Origin: DATKAS01 sp963733765
GTDB lineage: Bacteria; Actinomycetota; Acidimicrobiia; Acidimicrobiales; DATKAS01
Direction of reading: 5' to 3'
DNA: 64,000 bases
Assembly (NCBI GenBank): GCA_963733765.1
Contig: CAVTEI010000003.1
Location: 558,001 to 622,000 of the forward strand
In this document: one piece after another, positions 27,154-37,124 of the stretch
How the letters are laid out: each line of letters starts with the position of its first letter
How positions within the stretch are numbered: position 1 is the first letter of the stretch
Made by a program: the position numbers and the translations under genes
The notes under the pieces: model-generated
The model's input: the letters and a program-made list of their open reading frames with translations, nothing else
Database searches by the model: none
What the model was told of the DNA's origin: nothing

Positions 27154-27513
27154 TCAGGGCGAGATCACGAGCTCGGCGATGAGGTCCCCCGCAATCCGGA
27201 ACCGGTACCGCAGATCGACGACTCCGCCCGGGAAATTGCCCTCGAGCCGGTTCGTGACGAGCCAGGTGTCGGGAGTGACGGCTTCGGCTCCGATGAAGGT
27301 GCGTGTGTAGGTGAACTGCGTCGAGGCGTGCGCGAGCCAGTCGCGGATCTCGTCGGGACTCGCGTACTCGTGGCCGTCGTCGATCACGACAGCATCGGTG
27401 GCAAACGTGGCGAGCGCCGCGTCGGTGTCACGGTGGTCGTGCGCTCGGAAGTAGCGACTGATCATCTCGGGCAGATCGGGTACCCGGTTCGCCTGGAATG
27501 CGTTGTCGCCCAC
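27154..27513 (-). CDS. SnoaL-like protein
   Basis: This is 119 residues with a GTG start. MGDNAFQANRVPDLPEMISRYFRAHDHRDTDAALATFATDAVVIDDGHEYASPDEIRDWLAHASTQFTYTRTF followed by FPGGVVDLRYRFRIAGDLIAELVIS is a full SnoaL_2/SnoaL_4-type cone fold. It lies four bases after the next SnoaL-like gene on the same strand, so the two are probably co-expressed. Confidence 0.85.
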   Translation of the reverse strand: MGDNAFQANRVPDLPEMISRYFRAHDHRDTDAALATFATDAVVIDDGHEYASPDEIRDWLAHASTQFTYTRTFIGAEAVTPDTWLVTNRLEGNFPGGVVDLRYRFRIAGDLIAELVISP

Positions 27514-27517
27514 GGTG

Positions 27518-27987
27518 TCAAACCTCCAACTCCGCTGGTCTGATCTCGCGCCAGCTCACGTGTTGCACGAGCCGTTCGATCTTCCACTCATCACCGACGC
27601 GGAGCAGGTGGTTGTCGTACCAGCCTCGCAGGATGAGCAGCTCGTGCCCGTCGCCGTCTGTGGAATGGTGCTGCGCGTACATTGCCGACGAGCATCTCGC
27701 CCGGTCGGAGTCGTGCGCGTCGAAGACGACGACGTGGTTGGCGCTGAGGTGCTGGGTTGCCGTGTAGCCGCTGACTGCTGAGCGGACGATCTCGACGAGA
27801 TCGTCACGAACGAAGTCGGCGGCGGGTAGGCCGTTCTGCGAGTAGTCGGCGTGCACGGGGTCGGTGAAGCAGTCCCCGAACAGAGCCAGTCGCGAAGGTC
27901 GACCGCACGCCCATAGGTGACCACTCGTTCGCTGATCAGGACACGGTCCTCGAGCCGCCGCAGCCGGGCTTCGAAAGCAGGCGCCAC
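27518..27987 (-). CDS. SnoaL-like protein, bile-acid-dehydratase type (one frameshift)
   Basis: From GTG 27987 the sequence MAPAFEARLRRLEDRVLISERVVTYGRAVDLRDW continues in the next frame as LFGDCFTDPVHADYSQNGLPAADFVRDDLVEIVRSAVSGYTATQHLSANHVVVFDAHDSDRARC...LLILRGWYDNHLLRVGDEWKIERLVQHVSW. One base seems missing near 27886. The DRxxIxxxxxxYxxAxDxRDW start and TQHLxxNH strand are the SnoaL_4 pattern shared with scytalone/BaiE-like dehydratases. The H of QHLSANH is often catalytic in that group. Confidence 0.75.
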
Positions 27988-28042
27988 GGGAGTGGCAACA
28001 CCCCGCGCCTCCGAACCCTTCCGACGACGTGCCGGAAGCGGC

Positions 28043-31000
28043 TCAGGCGAGCTCGGCGAGCATTCCCCTCGCGCGGAGACACAGGCTCACGTCGGGCGAG
28101 TCGGCGAGCAGCTGCTGCACAGTCTGGAGGTGGGCTCGGGCGTCGTCGTTCCGCCGGTCGTGCTTCGCGATCTTGGCGAGCTCGAACTCGACGCTCGCCC
28201 GGTCTCCGCTGTTGCCACACTCGTCCAGCGATTTCGCCAGCTCTTCGAGCGCACCTCGCACCTTTGTCGCCGCGCCGACACGCTGGCGAGAAAGGAACGC
28301 CCGGTCCCGGATGGCGGCGGGAGACGCGAGTCCCGCCACGTAGTCCGTCGCGAGGCGAGACCGCATGTTCGCCGTGAAGCCGTCGATGGTGTGGACAACC
28401 TCTCTGTTCCCGAGCACCTCCTGCCGTTGGCGTTCCTCGGTCAGCCCGGCCATCCCACGACTCGGATGTCCCTCCTGGACGTCGAGCGCATACCCGAAGA
28501 CAACCAGGGGGCCCTGGACGGCGCTTCCGCCGAGGCTCCGCACACGCGCGTCGACCTGTTCGAAGCAGCGCCGCGCCTCCTCAGGGGTGGATGAGCCGAT
28601 GGCGAGCCCTGCGGCCCAGGCCTCAGCGAACACCATGTACATCGGGTCGGCGTCACAGTCGATCGCGGCACACGTCGCCGCCTTGGCGGAGTACTCGTCG
28701 CCTCGGACGTTGCCCACAACCACGAGCACCATGTGGCCCATGGCTGCCGCGCGCCGGTTCCCGGTGCGGCGGCCGATGTCGAGCAGCTCGTCGGCGTACG
28801 CGGTCGCCGACGTCGTGTCGCCGCGGCGGGCCGACGCCTGACCGACGCCGCAGAGCCCTTTGATCTGGACGTACTGGCGATCGTGCGGATCGGCGACTTC
28901 GGGAACGAGTCGCGCAAGTGCGGGCCAAATCTCGACGGCCCGAGCGGTGTCACCTGCTGCCGTTGCAACCCAGGTGAGCCAGGTGAGCGCATATGCCTGC
29001 GCCGTGGCGTCGTCGCAGCGCCGGCCGAGGTCGAGCGCTTCGGTGAGCAGACGGTCGGCGTCGCTGATGCGGCCCTCCTGCCACGTCACCATGCCGACCC
29101 AGGCTGTCCAACGGGCGGTGAGCACGTCGTTGCCCACCGCCGCCGGTAGGTCGCGGTGGCGCTCCTGGAGGTCGCGGAGCCCCGCCAGGTCGCACGTGTA
29201 GTAATGGCACTGCGCCCACTCGAGGATCGTCTCGATCAGGAGCCGATCGCGAGTTACACGGTCGACTGCATTCGTGTCGTCGTCGTCGGCGGTGAGGAGG
29301 TCGTATGCGGCGCGGTACTGCCGGTGCGCCTCAGCGAGCGCGTACCGGTCGAGCGCCTTCCGTCCCGATCGGCGGAGGTAGTCGACGGCCTCCACCACGT
29401 GGCCGCTGCGCTGGTAGTGGTACGCCAGCGTCTCGACGAACTCTCCCGTGCGGTCGCCGAGCTCCGCCTCGACGCCACGTGCGACCCGTTCGTGGAGGAG
29501 TTGGCGATCGCGGCGCAACAAGCCGTCGTACGCGACCTCCTGCGTGAGCGCGTGCTTGAAGATGTACTCGAGATCGGCGTCGTTGTTACGCTCGCGAATG
29601 AGGTCCGCAGCGGACAGTCCCGCGAGGCTGACCTCGAGGTCGTCTGGTGCACCGGTGACGGACTGCATGATCCGGTAGAGGAACTCGCGGCCGACCACCG
29701 ACGCCTCGCGGAGCACCCGGCGGGGCTCCGGCGCGAGGTTGTCGATGCGGGCGGCGAGGAGCCCGCGGATCGTCGGCGGGATTGTCAGCTCCTCGAGGCG
29801 CGTCGTCAGCACCCACGTGTCGCCTTCACGCGCGAGGACGCCGTCGTCGACCAGGGTGTTCACGAGCTCCTCGACGAAGAACGGGTTGCCGTCGGCGCGA
29901 ACAGTCACGAGCGACAAGAGCTCGTCGGGCGGCTCGGCACCGTCGAGCAGCGACATGAGCTGCTCGCGGGACTGGCGGGCCGAGAGCTCGCTGAGGTGCA
30001 ACACCCGTTCATTCGGCGCTCCGAGCTCGAATCCCGGCCGGAAGTTGCAGATCATGACGACCGGTTCGGAGATGGTGCCCACGAGGTCGCGCACGAGCGT
30101 GGCGGTGGACGGGTCGACCCAGTGAAGATCCTGGAGGCAGACCACGGTCGGCGCCCGCGCCGCGACGACATCGAGCAGCCTGGCAACCGCGGCGCGCAGT
30201 ACCGACTGGAACGCTTCGAGGTCGACGGCGCCGTCAACAGGAGTGGTGCCATACAGCTGACCGATCGCCGCCATGGCGAGGTCGTCGCCCGGCAACAGGC
30301 CGGTGACCATCCCTCGGAGCTTGTCTCGCACCTGCACTGCGCTGTCGTTCTCGTCGATCGACCGCGGCGCTGTTGAAGAGGTCCACGAGCGGGGCGTAGG
30401 GGATGTCCGCGGTGTACGGGATACGCGCGCCCCTCGTACCACTGGACGTCGGCGCCGAGCCGAGATCGCACCTCCTCCAACAGCGCGTCTCTCCCGCGCC
30501 GGCCTCGGCGCACACGGTGATCAATGACGACTCACCGTCGCGCAGTTGGTCGACCGCGCCGAGCAGGACGCCGATCTCCTCCTGGCGACCGACGAAGCCG
30601 CCCGCTCGCCGCGACGGCCGCGTGCACGCGCGCGCAGGCCGTCCACCCGCGTGACTCGAACCGGCTCGCGCCGACCCTTCAGCTCCCGCTCGCCGAGATC
30701 GGTCAGGGCGAACCGGCCCGCCACGAGCGACCGCGGTCTCGGGACCGATGTAGATCTCGCCGGCCGATGCAAGCGATTGCAGTCTCGCCGCGACGTTCAC
30801 CATGTCGCCGAGTGGCCCGCTCGCCCGGTCGCCCTGCAGGTCGCTCGTGATCACGACGCCGCTGTTGACGCCGCTGTGCATCTCGAAGGAGTGCCCCGTG
30901 CGAGCCTCGAAGGTGGGTCGCAGATCGCTGACCGCAGCTGTGGAGCTCGAGCGCGGCGCGCGACCGCCGCGTACCGCGTCGTCCTCGTGGGCGACGGGGT

Positions 31001-31303
31001 CGCCGAACACGGCGAGGACCGCGTCACCCATGAGCTTGTCGATGCGCCCGCCATAGCGTGACGACGATCTCCCCCGCCTTGTCGTAGACGAGGTTCATCA
31101 GCTCGCGAACGACCTCGGCATCGAACCGACTCGGCCATCTGCGTGTATCCGGACGCATCCGAGAAGAGCACCGTCACGAGCCGGCGTTCAGCCTCCGAAT
31201 GCGCAGCCGGCTGATCGCCAGGGAGGGCATTGCCACATCCGTTGCAGAAACGCGAACCGGGCGGGTTGGCAGCGCCGCACCCCGCACACATGAGGTCCGC
31301 CAC
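28043..31303 (-). pseudogene. Zinc-ribbon/cyclase/AAA-ATPase/TPR signalling protein, frameshifted at the N-terminal third
   Basis: The start encodes a double zinc ribbon (CAGCGAANPPGSRFCNGCG), then class III cyclase segments (VTVLFSDASGYT, GDAVLAVFGDP, GPLGDMVNVAARLQSLASAGEIYIG), then GFVGRQEEIGVLLGAVDQL and an ATPase. About eight frame changes fall between 30360 and 31130. The following ~780 residues, from ENDSAVQVRDKLRGM to the end, are one clean frame with LQDLHWVDPST, RADGNPFFVEELVNTL and TPR-like helices. Walker A reads AEAGAGETR, Glu in place of the essential Lys. The combination of clustered breaks and a lost Lys suggests a non-functional ATPase or gene. It lies 27 bases after alkD-like. 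Confidence 0.75.
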
Positions 31304-31330
31304 GGTCGAATGGTGTCACAGACCCGCGGT

Positions 31331-32020
31331 TCACGGGGGCGCCGTCGGTCGGGTCACCGTCGGCGAGAGCTTGCTGAGAGCCGCGCGTCCGACCCAACGT
31401 GCGGAGGCGCTCGGGGAATCTGACAAGCGCTGCGCACTCGCGGTTGCTGCGGCGTTGAGCGGAGCGCTTCGGGCTCCGATCGCGTTCAGCGCCATGACGA
31501 TCGACTTCTTGACCAGCGGTCGTTCGTCGACCGCCTCCCGCTCGGCGAGCACCAAGGCGTCGACGAACTGGTCATCGGTCGCGTGCTTGTCGTGGAGGGC
31601 AAGGCTCCACAGGAGGGCGAATGCGCCGCGCTTGACGAACTCCTCGGGTCGGCGCGACCACTTCGCCACCTTTGGCCAAGCGTGCGGGACGCGGTCGAAG
31701 AGGTTGAAGCAGACGGTGTCGCAGATCGCCCAGTTGTCGAAGTCCCGACACCATCGATCCATCTGTGCCGAGCTGACCCGCGCCGGCTCGTCCACCAGCG
31801 CGGCCACGGTGCGTGCCTCGTACACCTCGGTCGACCACAGCGCGCCGGCCAGTTCGTGTCCCGGACCGAGCTGCCGGGCGAGGCGCTTCATGTCCGCCAT
31901 CGACACCCCGAACGCGTTGTTCGTGTGGATCCCATACCGGGGACCCATCGCGTCTCGGATCTCGTCGGATGCATGGCCCTCCAGCCAATCGAGCGCGCCC
32001 TGCACCTGGCTGTCGATCAC
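31331..32020 (-). CDS. AlkD-like DNA alkylation repair protein
   Basis: This is 229 residues from GTG 32020, which overlaps the upstream flavin-hydroxylase stop (GTGA). MIDSQVQGALDWLEGHASDEIRDAMGPRYGIHTNNAFGVSMADMKRLARQLGPGHELAGALWSTEVYEARTVAALVDEPARVSSAQMDRWCRDFDNWAICDTVCFNLFDRVPHAWPKVAKWSRRPEEFVKRGAFALLWSLALHDK is the HEAT-like repeat pattern of AlkD glycosylases, including the WxxDFDNWAICD segment with Asp and Trp that in AlkD sit at the DNA interface. Excision of alkylated bases is the likely role. The gene is intact. Confidence 0.85.
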   Translation of the reverse strand: MIDSQVQGALDWLEGHASDEIRDAMGPRYGIHTNNAFGVSMADMKRLARQLGPGHELAGALWSTEVYEARTVAALVDEPARVSSAQMDRWCRDFDNWAICDTVCFNLFDRVPHAWPKVAKWSRRPEEFVKRGAFALLWSLALHDKHATDDQFVDALVLAEREAVDERPLVKKSIVMALNAIGARSAPLNAAATASAQRLSDSPSASARWVGRAALSKLSPTVTRPTAPP

Positions 32021-33460
32021 GGCGCTCCGAACCAGGTCGCAAGTGCTCGAGGCAGCGCTGGGTCGGTGAGGTCTCCCGCCCAGGCGACATGTCCGTCGGG
32101 TCGGATCAACACGGCCGGGGGCGCAGCGACCTCGCCGAGGACCGGGAGCTCCCACACGCCATCGTGCGTGGCGTCGACCAACCGGACTCGATCCGCCCAA
32201 GGAGAGATGTCGAAACCGCCGGGTTCACCGAGGTTGAGGAGCACGGGCCGGGCGTCGTGCAGCAGGGTGAAGACGCGCGTGGGGCCGTCCGCGGTGTGCA
32301 GGTCGAGGTCGGGCATGCGCCGCCCGAGCAGCGGGTGTCCCTCGCCGAGGTCGTAGTGGATGTCGAGACCGGAGATCATCGCGGCGATGCGCTTGCGCGG
32401 CTCGTCCATGCTCAGCAGTTCGAGCATCGGTGTCGCGGAGGGCCCGGCTGCGCTCGTCGGTGCGGCTGAGCGCGACCTGCGCCATGGTGTTGTGCAACAC
32501 CCGGGCACCGACCGGATGCCGTTCGGCGTGGTAGGTGTCCAGGAGGCTCTCGGGTGAGGTCCTGTTGACCACCTGGGCCAGCTTCCATCCCAGGTTCACG
32601 GCATCCTGCACGCCGGTGTTGAGGCCCTGTCCACCCTGCGGGCCATGCACGTGTGCGGCGTCGCCGGCGAGCAGCACGCGTCCCTCGCGGTAGGACGCCG
32701 CCTGCCGGGTCATGTCGGTGAACCGGGAGATCCACGTGGGGCTGTGCACCCCGAAGTCCGTCCCGTAGGCGGCGACGAGCGCCTCGCTGAGGTCCTGCAG
32801 GGTGGGCTCGCTGGCGTGTTCGACGTGCTTCTCGAGCAGGACGACCCGGTACGGCCCTCCGCCCTCCTCCCGGTTGACGGGACCGATGCCGCCACCCTCG
32901 GGGCGCATGCCGATCTCCGGCTCCTCGTCCATCTCGACCTCGGCGATCAGGTGGCTGGCCGTCGGGTCCCACCCGGGGAAGTCGATGCCGGCCGCCTTGC
33001 GGATCAGGCTGCGTCCTCCGTCGCACCCGACGAGGTACTCGGCTCGGAGCGACGTGTCGCCGGACAGCTCGACATCGACGCCGGTGTCGTCCTGCGCGAA
33101 GCCCACCACCTCGCGGCCACGAAGGATCGGGACCCCGAGCTCCTCGACCCAGCCGGCCAGGATGCGCTCGATGTCGCTCTGCCAGAGCGCAAGGAGGTAG
33201 TTGTGGCGGGTGGGGAAGTCGCTGATGTCCAAGAAGGTCCCGGCGTAGCCCACGAACGGATGCTCCTGGCCCTCCGAGAGGAACCGTTCGGCGATGCCAC
33301 GCTGGTCGAGCACCTCGATGGTGCGGGAGTGAAGACCGCCGGCTCGCGAGCCGTCGAGATCCTGACTGGTGCGTCGTTCGACGATGACGACGTCGATCCC
33401 CGCCAACGCCAGCTCGCCCGCCAACATCAGCCCGGTCGGGCCGCCTCCTGCGATCACCAC
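32017..33460 (-). CDS. FAD-dependent aromatic hydroxylase (PHBH-like, one frameshift)
   Basis: This is a class A flavoprotein monooxygenase. FAD motif VVIAGGGPTGLMLAGELALAGIDVVIVERR is at the N-terminus, then YLVGCDGGRSLIRKAAGIDFPG (DG motif), RVLLAGDAAHVHGPQGGQGLNTGVQDAVNLGWKLA (GD motif), and a thioredoxin-like C-terminal domain (GLDIHYDLGEGHPLLGRRMPDLDLHTADGPTRVFTLLHDARPVLLNLGEP). One extra G at about 32428 separates the halves; dropping it gives LRDTMLELLSMDEP, the usual family reading. Polyketide or phenol hydroxylation is typical of this subgroup. No good ATG is visible; GTG 33460 is provisional. Confidence 0.8.
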
Positions 33461-33514
33461 CGCATGTTCGTGCTGGTCATCGGCGATCCCGACGACGATG
33501 CGGGCGATCCGAGC

Positions 33515-33985
33515 TCACACGTCGCGCCAGTAGATGACGGCCGGCTCGTCGTCGACGGCTCGCGGCACACGACCGATCTCACGCCAGCCGAGACGCTCGT
33601 AAAGAGGCCGGGCGGGATTGGACTCGAAGACGAGGTTGAACATGATGGCGTCGAAGCCCGCGGCGGGAGCGCGGGCGATCGAGTCCTCGACGAGTCGTTG
33701 ACCGATGCCTGCGCCGCGGTGCCCCCTCGCCACCACGTAGCCGGCGTTGGCGACGTGCGCCGCTCGGCCGGGAAAGTTGGGCTTCAGGTAGTAGGCGCCA
33801 ACGACTTCTCCCGCGTGCCGTGCTACTACGACGACGGGCGGGTCAACCCAGCTCGCTGCGAAGCGATCAGGCTGCAGCGGCGCCGACTCCGGGTATCCGT
33901 CTCCGCGCTCGACCACGTCGGTGAAGATCTCGAGGAGTCGGGGCCGGTCTGCCTCGGTCGCATCGGCGAGAACGAGCTCGCTCAT
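33515..33985 (-). CDS. GNAT-family N-acetyltransferase
   Basis: This is 156 residues from ATG 33985. LVLADATEADRPRLLEIFTDVVERGDGYPESAP, then YLKPNFPGRAAHVANAGYVVARGHRGAGIGQRLVEDSIARAPAAGFDAIMFNLVFESNPARPLYERLGWREIGRVPRAV; the acetyl-CoA motif A is RGHRGAGIGQ and motif B is NPARPLYERLGW. The acceptor is unknown. It is divergent from the broken LuxR-ATPase gene. Confidence 0.9.
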   Translation of the reverse strand: MSELVLADATEADRPRLLEIFTDVVERGDGYPESAPLQPDRFAASWVDPPVVVVARHAGEVVGAYYLKPNFPGRAAHVANAGYVVARGHRGAGIGQRLVEDSIARAPAAGFDAIMFNLVFESNPARPLYERLGWREIGRVPRAVDDEPAVIYWRDV

Positions 33986-34057
33986 CTTGTGATGATTGCA
34001 TGCGATTCGCGTCACCGAAGCGCCGGTCGCGGGGCACCGAGCACGCGGTGTGCTGCG

Positions 34058-37000
34058 ATGCTCTTGGCAGATCAGTTGCAGGAGCGGCCGAGGGTGACGC
34101 GATCGGAAGAACAAGGCGACCTCGAGGGATCGCGCGGCCACGGAGACGGGGCCGGCGCGCGCCTTTTCGTTGGTCGAGACCGCCAACTCGAGATGATGCT
34201 GAGGGCTCTCGACGACGCCATGGCGGGCCGGGGCCGCGTCGTGTTGCTGGGAGGCGAACCGGGCATCGGCAAGACCCGGCTGGCCGAGGAGTTCGCGGGC
34301 CACGCCGCCGCACTCGACGCTGACGTGGTGTGGGGCCGTAGCTGGGAGGCGGGCGGAGCGCCTGCGTACTGGCCGTGGACGGAGTCGCTCCGGGCGCTCT
34401 TCGAACTCGAGCGTCACGACGCTGGTGCCCCCGCGCTGGACATCGACCCCCACATCGTGCAGCTTCTCCCGGAGATGCGGAGTCGTGTGATGACTCCGCC
34501 TGAGGTTGTGTCCGGGTCTCCGGAGTCGGCACGGTTCGAGCTGTTCGTGGCGGTGAGCCGCCTGCTCCGCGGGGCCTCGCAGAGGCGTCCCTTGGTGTTG
34601 ATCCTCGAGGATCTCCACGCCGCCGATGCTCCGACGCTGCTGTTGTTGCGTTTCGTCGCCCAAGCCGCGGCCGAGCAGCGAACGGTGATCCTCGGGACGT
34701 ATCGAGATGTCGAACTGTCAAAGAGACCATCCGCTGACGACGACGCTGCCCGAGCTCCTCCGAGCTCCGGGGCAACTCGTGATACCCTCCAAGGACTGGC
34801 CGAAGGGATGTCGCGCGGCTCATGCGGACGACTCCCCAGCTCCACGCCGCTCCTGATCTCGTGGCGGCGATCCACCAGAAGACGGACGGCAACCCTCTTT
34901 CGTCCAGGAGTACCTCCGCCTGTTGGAGTCCGAGAACGAGTCACGAGGCGCCGTCGACGGAACGGCGGTGGCCGGTTCCCGAGGGAGTACGTGAGGTCAT
35001 CGGTCGTCGACTCGATCGACTCTCCTCCGAGCTGCACCGAGTTGTTGCGGCTCGCTGCAGTCGCGGGCCGGGACTTCCGTGTCGACACCTTGGAGCGCGG
35101 CCTCGGGCGAAGCTGGCGACGCCGTGCTCGACGCGCTGCAGGACGCGATCGAGGCACGGCTCGTCGAGGAGGTTCCCGGCGAAGCCGGGACGGCTGCGAT
35201 TTAGCCACGCGCTCATCCGAGACACCCTCTACGAGGAGCTGGCGCCTGGCGAGCGCTGCCGGCTACACGCCGGCATCGCACAGGCGCTCGAGGCCGCGTA
35301 TGCGTCAGACCCCGAGTCGATTCGTCGCTGAGCTCGCCCATCACTTCTTCGAGGCCGGTCCGCTGGGTGACCAGGCAAAGACCATCGAGTACGCGACGCA
35401 GGCTGGGACCGAAGCGGTGGGGACTCTCGCCTACGAGGAAGCCGTCCGTCTGTTCAAGATGGCGCTGCGGCTCGCTGCAGGAGTCGCCGGACGAGCGGCG
35501 CCGATGCTCGTGCTGGTTCTCCTCGGTGACGCGCAGGCGCGCGCGGGCGACCAACTCAGCTCCAAGGACACGTTCCTCGCAGCCGCGGCCATCGGCGGCC
35601 GCATCGACGACGCTGAGCTTGCTGGCGCGCGAGCGCCCTCGGGTACGGCGGACGCTTCCCGTGGGCACGAGCTGGGCACCGACAGCCAGCTGATCCCGCT
35701 CTCCGTCAGGCACTCGAGCCTGCTCCCGGACACCGACGATCCACTCCGAGCGCGACTCCTCGCCCGTCTGGCCGGCGCCCTCCGGGACCAGCCGTCGACC
35801 GAGCCGCGGGCGTCCCTCGGCGCCGAGGCGGTGGCCATGGCGCGCCGGCATCGGCCAGAACGAGACTTGACCTATGCGCTTGCTCGGGATGGTGGAGCGC
35901 AGCCCTCATGGGCCCGGAAGACCTGGAGAGCCAGTTCGCGGTGGCCGTCGAGCTCGACGAGCTCGCCGGGCGGCGGCGACCGGGAGCTTCGGTCCGACGC
36001 CGTGTGGGTTCGCTACATCGCGTCGATGACCCGAGGGGACGTGTGGGAGGCCCGCAGGCAGCATGCCCTTCAGCTCGAGCCTGGCCGCCGAGCTCCAGCA
36101 GGGCCCGCAGCACTGGTACGCCAGACTCCTCGCCACCGTCTTCGCGCTCCACGACGGACGTTTCGACGACGCAGAGAGCACTGATCGAGGAGACCCTCGC
36201 CGTCGGCCGCCAAGCGCAGACCTGGGACGCCGACATCGCCCACCTCTTCGCCCAGTTCATCCTCCGCCGCGAGCAGGATCGATTGGCCGAGCTCGAGGAC
36301 GACCTGCGCCGCGGACTCACCAGCCACCCCGGCTATCGATCGCTGCGGTGCATGTTGCTCACGTGCTCGTCGACGGTGGCCGGCCTCGGACGAGGCCCGC
36401 GGCCTGTTCGACCAGCTCGCCGCCAACAACTTCGCCGCCTTCCCGAAGGACAACGAGTGGCTGTTCGCCCTGAGCCTCCTCGCCGAATCCACCGTGTCAC
36501 TCGGCGATCTCGCCACGGGCCGAAGACTTGTACGCCCAGCTGTCGCCGTATGCAACCTGGTCGCGCTGGCCGGCCTCGGAGGTGAGCGTCGGTCCCGTCG
36601 ATCGACCGCTCGGCATATTGGCCGCCGCTGCTCGGTCGTGACGCCGACGCGGCCGCGCATTTCGATGCTGCGATCGCTGCGTGCCAGCGGACGGGCGCCC
36701 GGCCCTGGCTGGCGCACACCGAGGCCGCGTACGCGGCGATGCTCACGCTCGCGGTCGACACCGAGGACCGAACCCGCGCCATCGAACTGGCGACCGCCGC
36801 CCGGGACGCGGCCAACCGGATGGGCATGACCGCGTTGAGCGCGGAGACCGAATCGTTGCTGGCGCAGCCTCGGCTCCCCGACCCCCGCATCGTCGGGCGA
36901 AGACCGCTCGCCTCACCCGCCGCGAGCTCGAGGTCGCCGGTCTCGTCGCCGCCGGCATGTCCAACCGCCAGATCGCCGAGCACCTGTTCGTCTCCGAGCG

Positions 37001-37106
37001 CACCGCGGAGACGCACGTCCAGAACATCCTGACGAAGCTCGGGTTCAGCTCACGGAGCCAGGTAGCCGCCTGGGCTGTGCGCGAGGGAATCGAAACCACG
37101 AAGTAG
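34058..37106 (+). pseudogene. AAA-ATPase/LuxR regulator broken by many frameshifts
   Basis: The intact first part reads FVGRDRQLEMMLRALDDAMAGRGRVVLLGGEPGIGKTRLAEEFAGHAAALDADVVWGRSWEAGGAPAYWPWTESLRALF and RPLVLILEDLHAADAPTLLLLRFVAQAAAEQRTVILGTYRD, so Walker A (GEPGIGKT) and the sensor-like LEDLH are good. From about 34735 on, continuous homology is spread over three frames, with about ten changes. The end is a LuxR helix-turn-helix (LTRRELEVAGLVAAGMSNRQIAEHLFVSERTAETHVQNILTKLGFSSRSQVAAWAV). The restored protein would be ~1000 residues. The start may be ATG 34058 or GTG 34094. As it stands no functional full-length protein can be made. Confidence 0.75.
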
Positions 37107-37124
37107 GGCGGCGTACCGAAGCGG

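Noticed and set aside
32645..34057. Very long plus-strand frame before the third ATPase gene
   Set aside because: The first ~470 codons are antisense to the flavin hydroxylase and acetyltransferase; real ATPase homology starts after 34058.
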